Shown: piece by piece, positions 1 through 11,636 of the stretch
Layout: the number at the start of each line of letters is the position of its first letter
Position numbering within the stretch: the stretch's first letter is position 1
Source of the DNA: Hericium rajendrae
Lineage: Eukaryota; Basidiomycota; Agaricomycetes; Russulales; Hericiaceae
DNA length: 64,000 nucleotides
NCBI GenBank assembly: GCA_033439255.1
Contig: CM065878.1
Location: 5,243,753-5,307,752 of the forward strand
Direction of reading: 5' to 3'
Position numbers and translations under genes: made by a program
The notes under the pieces: generated by a model
What the model saw: the letters and a program-made list of their open reading frames with translations, nothing else
Told to the model about the DNA's origin: nothing
Databases searched by the model: none

Positions 1-3000
1 GCCAAGATTATCACTGCCCCGATCAAGAAACAAATCGACGCTGAGGCACTTCTCGATAGTGGTGCAGAAGGCATCATTATGCACCCCGAGTTTGCCAAGA
101 AACACCAGTTCCCCCTCAAGAAACTCCCTAAACCCTTTCCCGTTCGCAACGTGGACAACTCCGAAAACATCATGGGCTGGGTTCGCTATTCAGTCAATCA
201 GAACATCCGCATTTACGCCAAGGACTCGACGTCCTTCCATGAGGAGACAGCTGAGTTCTATCTCGTTGACATTGGTGACTACGACATCATCCTTGGGACT
301 GATTGGTTACAGGAGCACAACCCTGAAATTGATTGGGTCTCTCGTCGTGTCGACATGACTCGCTGCCCTCCCTCTTGCACTCTGAATAAACCTCTGGTCA
401 AGAATCTGTCCACTCGCACTGAACGCCGCCAGTCAGCCCCTCGTCCACCAGTCCTCAGTGCTGCTGCAGTACTGCTCCCCCCACCTTGCCCCCCTCTATT
501 GCTCCCACTGCCCCCGCCATTTGTCGCTGCCCCACTTCCCAAATACGTGATCCCTGCTCGCCGAGTCCAAGGCGTCCGCCTTCGCCGCATCCACCTGTCC
601 AAAGTTCCTGCATGCCTATTCACTGAGGACGATGACCCCCGACCTCATGTCGATGACGACTGGGTTGAAGAGGGCCTTCACCTAGCTGGCGTTCTCTCTG
701 ACTGGGACACACCACCCCCACCAGATGACGACCCCGACTATCAACACACCATCCGTATCCGTCGCTCTTTCACCAATGCTCAGAAACTGGCTGAGCGTGT
801 GGCCACTCGTGTTGCAGAGAAGTCCTTTGCTGAGATGGTTCCCCTTCAGTATCAGGATTTCCAACCTGTCTTTGACGAGGAATCCTCCCATCGCCTCCCC
901 GAACGTCGCCCTTGGGATCACGCCATTGACCTGAAAGATGGCTTTGAACCCCGCTCCTGCAAGGTCTATCCCATGGCTCCTACTGAACAGGAGGACCTCG
1001 ATTCATTCCTTGATGACCAGGTCAAGAAAGGCTACATCCGTCCTTCCAAATCCCCTATGGCAAGTCCCTTCTTCTTTATCAAGAAAAAAGATGGAAAACT
1101 ATGCCCCGTCCAGGACTATCGCACCCTCAACAAAGGCACCATCAAGAATGAATATCCCCTGCCCCTCATCTCTGAACTCGTTGACAAGCTCAAGGGTGCC
1201 AAAGTCTTCTCCAAGATGGACGTTCGTTGGGGTTACAACAACGTTCGCATCAAGGAGGGCGACGAATGGAAAGCCGCCTTCAAAACCAACCGCGGTCTCT
1301 TTGAACCCCTGGTGATGTTTTTTGGTCTTACGAACTCCCCTGCCACGTTCCAGGGAATGATGAATGAACTTTTCAAGGATCTCATCGACACAGGCAAAGT
1401 CGTCATCTACATGGACGATATCCTCATTTTCACCAAAACCCTCGAAGAACACCGCGACCTTGTGCGCAAGGTCCTCCAACGCCTCCAGGACAATGACCTC
1501 TTCCTCAAACCAGAGAAGTGCTCTTTTGAGCAGCCCTCAGTTGAGTTCCTCGGTCTCATCGTCTCCCATAACACACTCGCCATGGACCCTGTCAAGGTTG
1601 CAGGCATTGCTGAATGGCCTGCCCCTCGTAACGTCAAGGACGTCCAGTCCTTTGTTGGCTTTGGCAACTTCTATCGACAATTTATCCAGGACTTCTCCAA
1701 AGTCGCTCGTCCCATGTTCAACCTTACCAAGAAAGACCATCCTTGGGCCTGGTCTGCTGAATGTCAACACACCTTTGAGGCTCTTAAAGCTGCGTTCACC
1801 TCGTCCCCAGTCCTTATCATGCCTGACCCGTCCAAACCCTACCTGGTTGAGGTCGATGCCTCAGACTATGCCACAGGAGGTATCCTATCCCAGCGCGGGG
1901 AAGACGAGCAATGGCACCCCGTTGCTTACATCTCCAAGGCCTTCACTGCCCCTGAACGCAACTACGACATCTATGACAAGGAACTCCTGGCCATCATCCG
2001 TGCCCTCGAAGCCTGGCGCCACTACCTGGAAGGTTCTCCCCATACGGTGGAGATCTGAACCGACCATAAGAACCTGGAATACTTCAAGTCTGCCCAAAAG
2101 CTGAGTCGTCGTCAAGCTCGCTGGGCTCTCTTCCTCACTCGTTTCGACTTCACCCTGATCCACAAACCCAGTATTCATCACCGGCCAGATGCCATGTCGA
2201 GACGACCTGACCATAGAGAGGGGGTGGATGACGACAACCCTGATCGTGTCCTCCTCGACCCCAAGTACTTCCAGATCCGTGCTACACGTCCAGCTGCTGT
2301 CAAGTCCATTGGCAATGCTGATCTTCGCCAACGCATTCACAATGCCAAGACCAAGGACATTGAGGTTGTTCAAGCCCTTGATGTGATCCTGAACAATGGT
2401 CCTCGCTCTCTCGTCAAGAACCTCCAAGAATGGAACTACGAGGATGGCCTCATCCTCTTTCGTGGCAAAGTCTACATCCCTGCTGACAAGGACCTTCGTC
2501 GGGACATCGTCAAGCTGCATCATGACACCCCCATGGCTGGTCACCCAGGATGCTACAAGACCTATGAGCTCCTCAGTCGCAACTACTGGTGGCCCGGTAT
2601 GTCTGTCTTTGTTCGTGATTATGTTGATGGCTGTGCTACCTGCCAGGCCACCAAGGTTCAAAATCACCGCCCTCATGTTGAAACAATTCCCAATGCCATC
2701 CCTACCCGTTCCTTCCAAGACATTACCTCGGACTTCATCGTCAAACTCCCAGAATGCCAAGGCTATGACTCCATCAATGTGGTCGTCGACCGTTTTACAA
2801 AGCACGTCTCCTTCACTCCTTGTAATGAGACCATTACCAGTGATGGCACAGTCGACATCCTTTTTGACAGGATTTATCGGAACTACGGCCTCTGGGAACG
2901 CCTCATCTCTGATCGTGGCCCACAGTATGCAGGCAAAGTCATGCGTGGCGTCTTTGACAAACTTGGTATCAAGTCCTCCCTCAGCACCGCCTATCATCCA

Positions 3001-3969
3001 CAGACCGACGGCGAGTCAGAACGCGTCAACCAAGAACTTGAGCAGTTCCTTCGTACCTTCTGCAACTATCGTCAGGATGATTGGGTCCAATGGCTCCCTT
3101 ACGCTGAGTTCTCGCACAACCACCGTATCCACAGCGTCACTAACTGAGCTCCATTTGAAATGCTCCTCGGCTATATTCCCACTGCCATCCCCACTGTCAA
3201 CCCCACATCGTCTACACCTGCCGTCGAGGATCGTTTCTGTCATCTCGAACAACTTTGCACTGAGGTCCAGGCCAGCCTTCAAACAGCTGCTGATCTCATG
3301 AAGCGCAACAACCAGGACCATATGCACGACACCATCCACTTCCAGGTTGGTGACAAGGTCTGGCTCGATGGCAAGAACATCAAAACCACACGACCCAAAG
3401 CTAAGCTTGCTGGTCGACGCCTGGGACCTTTCAAAATCACTGATGTCCTGGGCCCAGTCTCTTACCGACTGAAGCTACCACCCACCTGGCGTATCCACCC
3501 GGTGTTCCACACGTCCCTGTTGTCCCCTTACAAGGAAACTGATGCTCATGGTCCCAACTTCCCTGCACCACCACCTGACCTTGTGGAGGGCGAGGAAGAG
3601 TACGAAGTTGAGTCTGTCCTCGATGCTCGTCTCACCCGGAACAAACGCGGCATTGAATATCTCGTCAAGTGGGCAGGCTACCCTGATTCGGAAAATCAGT
3701 GGCTTTCATGTACCTCCCTTTCCAATGCCCATGGTGCAATCACCGACTTCTACACCCGCCATCCGCATGCACTCAAGGCTCCCAATCTTCGTGGACTCAT
3801 CTACCTCGACCCCGTCCATGCTCATCACGCACTCCAGGCGAAAGTGCATCTTAGAGAGGGGGTGATGTCATGGATCGCTCCATTTCTCTCCGCCTTCTTC
3901 TCTGCCATCAAGGCATCGTGTCGGTCATGTGCTCCAGCAGCCCCATCACATGTTCACTTCCTCACATGA
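1..3969 (+). pseudogene. Ty3/gypsy (chromovirus-type) pol polyprotein, two in-frame stops
   Basis: One reading frame runs from base 1, so the gag part lies outside the window. In order it shows a retropepsin motif DSGA (codons 55-66), reverse transcriptase with YMDD (about 1411-1422), RNase H (VDASDYATGG near 1852, then TDHKNLEYF after the first stop), an integrase HHCC zinc finger (GHPGCYKTY then CATCQATK, about 2537-2652), the DDE core (DFIVKLPECQG; ISDRGPQYAG; HPQTDGESERVN) and a C-terminal chromodomain (about 3600-3760, YLVKWAGY). This is the usual domain order of a chromodomain Ty3 element, which copies itself through RNA and integrates. TGA codons at 2056-2058 and 3145-3147 interrupt the frame, yet the frame is the same on both sides, so these are point changes rather than shifts. 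The frame continues about 100 bp into the 3' LTR before its stop. The copy is therefore not expected to give full-length pol unless the stops are read through. Confidence 0.93.
3853..3865 (+). other. Polypurine tract before the 3' LTR
   Basis: A purine-rich run ending in GGGGGTGA sits directly before the TGTCATGG start of the LTR. Its place between pol and LTR is what is expected for the plus-strand primer of a Ty3 element. Confidence 0.7.
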
Positions 3970-4290
3970 CCTGGGGCTATCCTTCACCCATGCCCTTGTT
4001 CCCCTTTGGGACATCCTATTGTTCTCCCTCCCATTGTTCTCCTTTTGGCCACCATTGTTCTCACTCTATTGTTCGACCCATTATGGTGTCCATTGTTCTT
4101 TTCCCATTGTCGTCCCAGTACTTATAGGCTCCCTGTCGCTCGCCTATTTCCCTAGATTGTCCATTTCATCTGTACCGTACTGTACCTCCAATACAGGTCA
4201 CTGCGCTGCTAGTCGCTCTCTGCTCTCTCGCTCCCATCATCGCTGGTGACTTGGGGGTGGTTCTCTGCTGTCTACGACCGAGTCTTGACA
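3866..4290 (+). mobile_element. 3' LTR of the Ty3/gypsy element
   Basis: The LTR is about 425 bp and is bounded by TGTCA at its start and TGACA at its end, a 5-bp terminal inverted repeat of TG...CA type. It contains several spaced copies of a CCCATTGTTCTCC-like motif (about 3994-4110) and a TATA-like CTTATAGGC near 4121, a typical U3 plan. The boundaries were set by comparison with the neighbouring opposite-strand solo LTR, which has the same ends and the same internal plan. The matching 5' LTR would lie left of the window. Confidence 0.8.
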
Positions 4291-5060
4291 CCCACGAGGC
4301 TCAGAACGCACATCAGCATCGAGTCCCTCGTGCATGTCTGTGGCCTCGCACCTTGCAGAGCTAAGATATGTGCGACACTGACTGGTGGGCCTCATGTCAA
4401 GACTGGGTTCAGGGGAACAGTGAAGCCATCCAAGTCACCCCAAGGGATCAAGGATCAAAAAGCAGAGGATGTCATAGAGAGTAGAGACAGGCTGAGAATG
4501 TCTAGGGTACAATAAGACTGGAGAGTCAAGTGGACAAACTGAGGAAGCCAGTCAGAAAGGTAGCCCTATATATACTGGAAGGATAGCCCAAAGGAGAACA
4601 AGGGATATCCTGAAAGGGGAACAAGGGGAAGGGGAACAAGGGATGTCCCAAAGGGGAACAAGGGATATTCTAAAGGGGAACAAGGGATATCCTAACAGGG
4701 AACAAGGGGACATAACAAGGGAGTGTCCATATAGGGAACAAAGGGAATGAAGAAGACCAATGGGTGATTCATGACACCTCAGAATGAGCATGAGCATCCA
4801 ACCCGCTCGTCCATGTTTGTGAGCCTGCTTGTCCTTGTCCCCAGCCTCACTGACTCGCACAGCTAAAAAACCTGTGCGATGCTGACCGGCGGGCCTCAGA
4901 ACATGCATGAGTGTCGAGCTCGCTAATCCTTGTCCTTGGTCTTGCACCCTCACACAGCTAATTACATGTGTGATGTACACTCATAGGCCTCAGAATGTGC
5001 ACAACCATCCAGCTCCCTCAAACGTGTCCCTGGCCTCGTGGACTTGCCATGCTCAGAATA
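4291..5060. repeat. Degenerate tandem repeat, ~95-115 bp unit, interrupted by the solo LTR
   Basis: Outside the solo LTR, units share the order GGCCTCAGAA..., CATG..., CGAGCTC, CTTGGCCTCGCAC, CACAGCTAA, TGTGCGATGCTGAC. GGCCTCAGAA-like unit starts are visible near 4298, 4388 (continuing after the LTR at 4778), 4892, 4987 and 5053. The period is roughly 95-115 bp with many changes. The 5' unit begins right after the plus-strand LTR end, so both LTR insertions lie in this repeat. From 5061 to 5360 only weaker fragments of similar words (GGATGCATGGGCATGG and the like) are seen and no gene. Confidence 0.6.
4395..4777 (-). mobile_element. Solo LTR, related family, opposite strand, with 5-bp target duplication
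   Basis: Read on the minus strand this begins TGTCATGAATCACCC and ends CAGTCTTGACA, the same ends as the LTR at 3866-4290. Inside are repeated CCCTTGTTCCCC motifs and a TATATATAGGG box (about 4564-4575). The flanks carry an exact 5-bp direct repeat CCTCA (4390-4394 and 4778-4782), as left by LTR integration. No internal region is present, so this is a solo LTR made by recombination between two LTRs. It is about 40 bp shorter than the plus-strand LTR and clearly diverged from it, so the two belong to different insertions. Confidence 0.82.
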
Positions 5061-5360
5061 TGTCCCACCTTGCTTCACACACATGTGTGTCCCTAGCTTG
5101 TGCTGGCATGGGCCTCCGATGCATGGCTATGATGCTTGAGCACATGAGAACAGTGCAGAGATGGCACGAGCTCAGAGCTCGGATGCCCTCATAGAGTGCT
5201 GGGATGCATGGGCATGGTGCTAGGATCTGCTAGGATGCACAGGCTCACTGCTTGAGTCCGGGTACAGTGCTTATGGTAAACATGATAACTGCAGTAGAAC
5301 AGTGTAATGAGTATACAACTGTCTGTTGGGATAATGTATATATATTTTTTTAAGAAAAAC

Positions 5361-7036
5361 TCAGCGGGGAGCGCGTGAAGGATGAGGCTGACGACGGTGA
5401 CTCAAACCCTGGACAGGAGCTAACTTCAAAGGATCAGGACCACCACAACTGCTCCCAACCCCACGACCCCTACGGTCTCCATGATCTCCACGAGCCCCAC
5501 GAGCCCCATGAGCCTCACGAGCCTCACGAGCCTCACGAGCCTCATGAGCCTCACGAGCCCTACAAACCCCACCAGCCCCATGAGATGGCCCTGCACCAGC
5601 ACCCACTGCATCTTCATATGAAGTCCATGGCACGTCGACAATCTCATCCTTGTCTGACTTCTCTGACTCTGTGTCGTCGGGTGGGGGTGTAGCCTTCTCA
5701 CGTCGGCGTTGCTCGATCTCCTTATGCCTGAGGTGAATGGAAAGGGTAACATGGCTTGGCATGCCTGGCAAGCGTTTGGGGCCAGGGCGGTTGGACTTCG
5801 GTGGAGACGCGGAGGGCTTGCGTTTCTTGTTCTGGCTGGGGGCTTGGGCAGATTGGTCCCTGTCGCTGAGCTCCATGGGCTGCTCATGGCTGTCATCTCC
5901 GCCATCAGGGTCGGACGTCAGAAAGTTGGGGGTCGAGGGTTCTTGGAACATGTCTGAGTTCATGTCCATCCTCGTCGAGGTGTCCCCATGCTCCGTGTAT
6001 ATCTGCTGAGTCAGGCTCGCCTGGAGGGTCAGGTCATCGTGAAGGGCCTCAGCTTCCTCTTCAGCAGTCTTGTCCATGGCTGGAGGGGGCTTGCTGACAC
6101 TGGCATCAGCAGGGCCAATGGTGTCCTTCTTCTTCATGCCATCGACTATGGACGTCGGCCGGTCCCTGCGGGGCTCCACATTATCAGCGCCCGTATCAGA
6201 GGCCACCTCATGCTCAGTGTACATCTGCTGGGTCAGGCTCATCTGCATGGTGAGGTTGTCATGGAGGGCCTCAGCTTCCTCTTCAGCAGTGTTGTCCGTG
6301 GCTGCAGGAGGCTTGCTGACACTGGTATCGGCAGGGCCAGTGGCATCCTTCTTCTTCATGCCACTGACTATGGACATCGGCCAATCCCAGGGGGACTGTA
6401 CATCACCAGTGCCAGTATCGGAGGCCAGGGAGTAGGGGGCTGATGCTGAGTGCTCTGCCAACACAGGTGCAGCTGACTTGCGTGGGGACACAGGTACACC
6501 TGACTGGGGTGGGGACACAAGGTGCTGGCACTCAGGCAGAGGGGTGCATGAAATTTGGCGTGGAGTCAGTTGCGGGTGATGCACTGCCGTTTTGCCTGCT
6601 CTGGACACCTCCAATTCCTTCTCTGTTACCTCAGGCTCTGACAGGGGCAAGGGCAAACTGGGACAAGGGGGCATGGTGGGCTTCATGGTCAAGGGCCCCA
6701 CTGCCAGACCCTTGCTGGAGGAAGCTGCAGGTTGCTTGACCTGCTTCCTGGCGGGGGCAGCCTTCTTTCCCTTCGACGGCTTCAGCAGCTTCAGCTCTTT
6801 CGGCTCATTGGAGGTCTTGTGGGCTGAGGCTTTGGGCTTGTCCTTGCCCTTCTTCAGAACGTCGTCATCATCCTCATTGTCCATCGGGTCGGCAATCTCC
6901 TCCTCATCCTCCTCCTCCTCTGCCTCAGCATTCATGACAGCGAGAATTTTTTCTAAACACATACAGTCAGTGAGTGGGTGGCATCCTATCTAGCTAAGTG
7001 AGACTTACTGAGGATGCCATGCTTGTTCGTGAATGA
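5361..7036 (-). CDS. Acidic low-complexity protein with an internal duplication; unidentified
   Basis: The main exon (6952-5361) encodes about 530 residues. It opens with an acidic stretch, is rich in Lys, Pro, Ser and Glu, contains two tandem copies of a ~75-residue block (each with SVSKPP, then AEEEAEALHD, then QQ-YTEH) and ends in an Ala/Arg/His-Glu run from a 9-bp DNA repeat. A GTAAGT...TTTAG intron of 56 bp (6953-7008) links it to a short upstream exon reading SFTNKHGIL; a stop follows a few codons further upstream, so the true 5' end is unresolved. No catalytic domain is recognised. Basic and acidic blocks together would suit a chromatin-associated or otherwise disordered protein, but that is only an inference. 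It may be a fragment of a longer gene. Confidence 0.5.
5480..5580. repeat. 9-bp microsatellite (CACGAGCCT)n inside the coding region
   Basis: About ten consecutive copies of CACGAGCCT/CATGAGCCC-like units. On the minus strand they encode an alternating Arg/His-Glu-Ala run near the C terminus of the protein at 5361-7036. Because the period is a multiple of three, length changes keep the frame. Confidence 0.85.
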
Positions 7037-7265
7037 CTTATACAGTCAAATAGTGGTGGTACCACAAATCTTGCGCTCGTCGGATTGGGCTCAAACTTTT
7101 TGCACATATGCAGAACCATATTAGGATATGATGTGCAAATTTTTAGAGCAATTGGCTGTCTCAATTTTAAGATAAAAATCAATCAATGTTGGGGAGGAAC
7201 AGTAAGGAATTGTATGTTGTATTACTTTAAAAGGAAGGTGACATTTTGTCTGCCAATGCTAGCTT
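7037..7265. other. Non-coding stretch, AT-rich
   Basis: No supported exon. A minus-strand ORF covers part of it but has no recognisable features. The stretch separates the acidic-protein gene from the GAGCC repeat cluster. Confidence 0.4.
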
Positions 7266-9345
7266 AACAAGCTGCACCGAGCCAAACACCTAGCCAAGGT
7301 TATCAAGCCAGACACCTAGCTGCACTGATCTAGACATCACACTGTACTGAGCCAGATACCTAGCTGTAGCTTGAGTCATGAGCCACCAAGCCACCGAGCT
7401 GAGCCACTGAGCCAAGCCACCAAGTCACCGAGCCAAGCCACCAAGCCACTGAGCTAAGCCACTGAGCCACCGAGTCACCGAGCCACCGAGCCACTGAAAA
7501 TAAATTTCCAAATTTGGACATATAGTTTAGTGTTGATTCAGTCTGGCTCAGTGAGCCACCGAGCCACTGATCCACTGATCCAGCTGAGGAGTAGCTCGGT
7601 CCTTGGCTCAGTTCTTGGCTCGGTGGCTTGGTCCTTGGCTCAATGGCTCACCGAGCCAGACCGAACCAACACTAAACTATATTTCCAAATTTGGAAATTT
7701 ATTTTCAGTGGCTCGGTGGCTCGGCTCGGTGGCTCGGTGAGCCACCGAGCCAAAAGAGCCGAGTACCTCACTTGGTGGGCTTAGGGTGTGGCTCGAGCTA
7801 TGGCTAGGTGTCTGGCTCAGTGTGGCTCAGGGGTGCAGCTGGCTAACACAGTGCTGGCTCTACATGGCTCCACTTGGCTCAATATGTGGTTGGTAATTGG
7901 CATTGGCTCTTTTGGCTCGGTGAGGCTCTGGCCCATGCAAAGCTACCGAGCTACTGAAAATAAACTTCCAAATTTGGAAATATAGTTTGATGTTGATTTG
8001 GTTTGGCTCGGTCAAGGACCGAGCTGCTCCTCAGCTGGGTAATATTTGAGAGAACAAAAAAGAATGGGTTGGTAAAAATATTGCTCAAAAAGGAAGGTGG
8101 TATGCCAATGCTGGCTCGATATGGCTCGGTGCAGCTACACTGAACTGCCGAGCCACAGACAAGCCAAAAAAAAAAAGGCCCAGTGAGCCACCGAGCCACA
8201 CCGAGCCACCGAGCCAGCCATGGCTTGGGGTGTGGCTTGGTCTCTGGCTCAGTCTGTGGCTAGCTTTAGTGCCTGCTGACTGTTCTGTGGCTTGGTATGT
8301 GGTTTTCAGTAGGTGGGTTGGGTTGTGTAGCTCAGTGTCAGCTAGTAGTGGCTCAATGTTGCATAGTAGATAGGATGATGGGCTCAAATAGCCCAGCACT
8401 GACCGAGCCAGAGACCTAGCCACATGCCGAGCCAGAGACCTAGTCGCACCCCAAGCCATACGAGCCGCACAAGTGTGGCTCAGGGTGCGACGACTGGGTC
8501 TCTGGCTCGGCACGTGGCTAGGTCTCTGGCTCGGTCAGTGGCTCGGTAGGTCTCTGGCTCGGCGTGTGGCTAGGTCTCTGGCTCGGTCAGTGGCTCGGTA
8601 GCTCAATAAGCTGCACCGAGCCATGTCGAGCCGCCGAGCCATTGAAAACTGGATTTCCAAATCTGGAAATCAGATTTCACCAGGCAGACTCGGGGTGTGT
8701 CGGTCGTCTCTGGCTAGCTTAGTACTGGCACTATGTGGCTTGGTATGTGATATTCAGTGGTATTGGCTCACGTGTCTGGCTCGGTGCAGCTTGGAGTGCA
8801 GCTAGGTGTCTGGCTTGCTGCAGCTTGGAGGTGTGTCTGCGGTTAGCCAGAGATTGAGCTACCGAGCCACACCGAGCCACCGAGCCACCGAGCCACTGAA
8901 AACCAGATTTTCCAAATTTGGAAAATCAGATTTCAATGTGACACTGGGCCATTGGGCCACAACTAGCTGACACTGAGCCACACCGAGCCATCACCCACTG
9001 AAACAACCATATACCAAGCCACAAAACAGTCAGCACTAAAGCAAGCTAGCCACAGACCGAGCCAGAGACCAAGCACCAAGCCGCACCCCAAGCCACGGCT
9101 GGCTCGGTGGCTCGGTGTGGCTCGGTGGCTCACTGGGCCTTTTTTTTTTGGCTCGTCTGTGGCTCGGCAGTTCAGTGTAGCTGCACCGAGCCATACCGAG
9201 CCAACATTGACAATCGACTGGAAATACTACTCGGCAGCTCAGCGCTCAGTATCTCAGTAGCTGCTCTGAGCCATATTGAGCCACAATGGAGCCAGGACTA
9301 AGGTGTGGCTCAGTGGCTCGGTATGGCTCGGTATGCAGTCTCTGT
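7266..9345. repeat. Foldback cluster of GAGCCACCGAGCC units with TTTCCAAATTTGGAAA palindromes
   Basis: Almost the whole 2 kb is made of the words GAGCCA, CCGAGCC and their reverse complements GGCTCGG and TGGCTC. Between blocks of opposite orientation sit palindromes around TTTCCAAATTTGGAAA (near 7503, 7683, 7966, 8650 and 8907), usually flanked by GAGCCACTGAAAA on one side and its complement on the other. A larger inverted pair is also visible: about 8085-8350 reappears in reverse complement at about 8940-9200, including a run of A (or T) beside GGCCCAGTGAGCC. ORFs here are translations of the repeat and are not annotated. The structure fits a foldback or MITE-like repeat family; no transposase lies inside. 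Confidence 0.8.
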
Positions 9346-10741
9346 TTCTCCTCTGATCATGGACATTTGCAGCTCCTAGCATATTTTCACAACTACTGAC
9401 TCCTGTATCAATCTCACAAGATGCCTCCGTGCATCTGCACCTCGGTGTAGACCTCGGCCTTGCCCTTTCCGGCTGTGGTTGTGGCGCTCCCATCCTCATG
9501 CCCGCAACTGTCACTTACTGTTGACTTACCGTCTCATGCCCACTCTCCACCAAAAATATGTTAGGTGCGTGGCGTCCGTGACTGACAGCCTATAATGCCA
9601 TGCGACTCACACTGTACGTTGTTTTCAGACTCCTCTGCCTTTCTCTCCTCCTTCTCACTCTCCTCTAGCACATGTCTGTAATCCACCTACACAGGAGGAC
9701 ATGAGAATGGATAAACCCATCAATATTTGCGATCAGCGATAACCGAAGACTAGATCTGTGGGTGCCTCAGATTTGTATCATGTGAAATCTCAAGTCCCTC
9801 CGATGGCGTGTACCCATACAGATTGGTGTGAGCCATGAATCATTGCACCTTATTTCAGAGCAGCCTCTGATCTCTACTCGTGAAACCCAGGATTGCATGC
9901 TTGTGCCTTCGCACTGTGACGGCACAGACTCGGCGGTACTTCTCAAGTTAATTCAAGCATCCTCAAGCATCCTCAAACATCTTCAAAGAATATGTGATGA
10001 TTCTGCAGCTGTCAGACAGTGCGTCGTGGAACACAGACGAGATGAGCATATATGAACAGGTACATCTTCTCGTACTTTCTTAACCACCCATTGCGGGCTG
10101 AAGCTCATGTGAGCTAGTATTGACAAAGCATTATGGAGTAGTGGGTTATAGTGTTTTAGATTGCTTGGTACATAGTTCAATTCTTGCAAATGATGAGCTT
10201 TTTGATCTTTATCTCTGCGAATGGCATCTGTGGAATATACTTAGCATGGACATTCTTGGGCTGCACAAACTGATTTTGTGCTGCCACCTCAATCATGAAA
10301 ACCACCGGTCTGATATTTATGGCTTTATGCGATCGGAGGGACACACCTTATGGCTACCACAAATCCAGATCTCGGGCAACTGGAGACCCCGAAATATTAG
10401 TGGCAGCACCTGATCAAATGATTGGCAATGTACACACTTCCAGCGCTCTTCTAGACCTATGTTATTATCATGCATTCAATTTATATCTTATGTCCTATTT
10501 TGCATGAAGTCCACTAAGACTCGAGTCACCATACTTACAGGCATGGCCCACTCCTCAGAGCAATTAGCAGTAATAGCACTTTCTTGCTGCAAAAAAACAT
10601 ACGCTTTGCCTCCAATATTTTGTATATTGAGAGTTCTAGTACGAATGTACTTATATGCAAATTTTGGACATGAAAGTCCACAATTTTGAGGAGTACTGTA
10701 CTTTTTCGACCACAAGTTCACTCACAATTTGTGATTTGTGA
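9346..10741. other. No gene recognised
   Basis: Only short ORFs without family features, AT-rich in the second half. Nothing in it could be linked to the coding remnant that follows. Confidence 0.4.
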
Positions 10742-11116
10742 CCTCATAAGTTGTTCAATGAGGTCACGGTTCAGATATGCCGCTAGGACATGGGAGTCAG
10801 ACATATGTTTGACTGCGCACCATTGTTCAAAACATGTTGAGACATCATTGCTGCGGCAGCGCTGTGGTTCAGCGCATCACGTTGCAAATGGTACGCGGAC
10901 TCCATATTTCATATCATTGGTGGTGATCACAGTGCACTCGAACCTAGCATTCTGATGGCACAAATGTTGTCACTTGCTGTTGAAGCTGATCGGGTGTCAG
11001 ATTTGGCAGATGAACTGGAACCTGATGAAGTTGTTGTCCCCAATCCAGAGCATTTGAGGCACGGAAAGCAGAGGAAGCTCACCAACAAGAAGTATGCAGA
11101 CTTCACCAACCACTAG
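10742..11116 (+). pseudogene. Coding remnant, unidentified, with two in-frame stops
   Basis: One frame from 10742 to the TAG at 11114-11116 reads as protein-like sequence of about 124 codons, interrupted by TAG at 10784-10786 and TGA at 10838-10840. The last part (FHIIGGDHSALEPSILMAQ, then VEADRVSDLADELEPDEVVV, then a basic tail) is well composed. The length of coherent frame across two stops suggests decay of the 3' end of a real gene, possibly a transposon protein. I do not recognise the family. Confidence 0.4.
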
Positions 11117-11636
11117 AATGCTGTAAATGCTCTGTTCTGTATGGAAATCTGTTTAGGAAATTCTGTCATGTTTCTATGTTCATACCTACAGTATGACATG
11201 GGACAAATCAACAGGTAAGTTAGGTTCAAGCACACATGAGATGCATGATGAACTTATGGTCAAAAAAGTACAGTAGTACAAAGCATATGCAGCAAGGGAA
11301 AAAAAACATTTATGAATTTTTATTTTTATGCTTGAGGCCATCTGAAGCAAGGGTCAGAGCTAGCATTTATAACTGCCATTTGCATCGTATGTTCATATCT
11401 GATATCATCACATAATGAGCCTCAGTCACTCATCCCACTCCTATGACCCACAGATTGAACCTTCCTTCACCATTCTTCATCATTTCATTCACAGGACAAA
11501 TTGGGTAGAAGAGCATCAAGCTCCAGACCTGGGTTCATCTCCATACATATTACCTTAGGCAGACTGGGGCATCCTCTGAGTCTTCAATAGCATCAGAGCT
11601 GTAAAGCTCATAGTTCTCGAGTTCAACCTCTACTGG
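11117..11636. other. Intergenic, no gene recognised
   Basis: AT-rich sequence between the remnant at 10.7-11.1 kb and the 3' end of the SET gene. It probably contains the terminator region of the SET gene, but no clear signal was assigned. Confidence 0.4.

Noticed and set aside
5375-5692. Plus-strand His/Glu/Pro-rich ORF over the 9-bp repeat
   Set aside because: It is the opposite-strand shadow of the acidic protein gene and consists mainly of the microsatellite.
8085-8513. ORF of 142 codons in the GAGCC repeat
   Set aside because: It is a translation of the repeat; the same words occur on both strands with stops in other copies.
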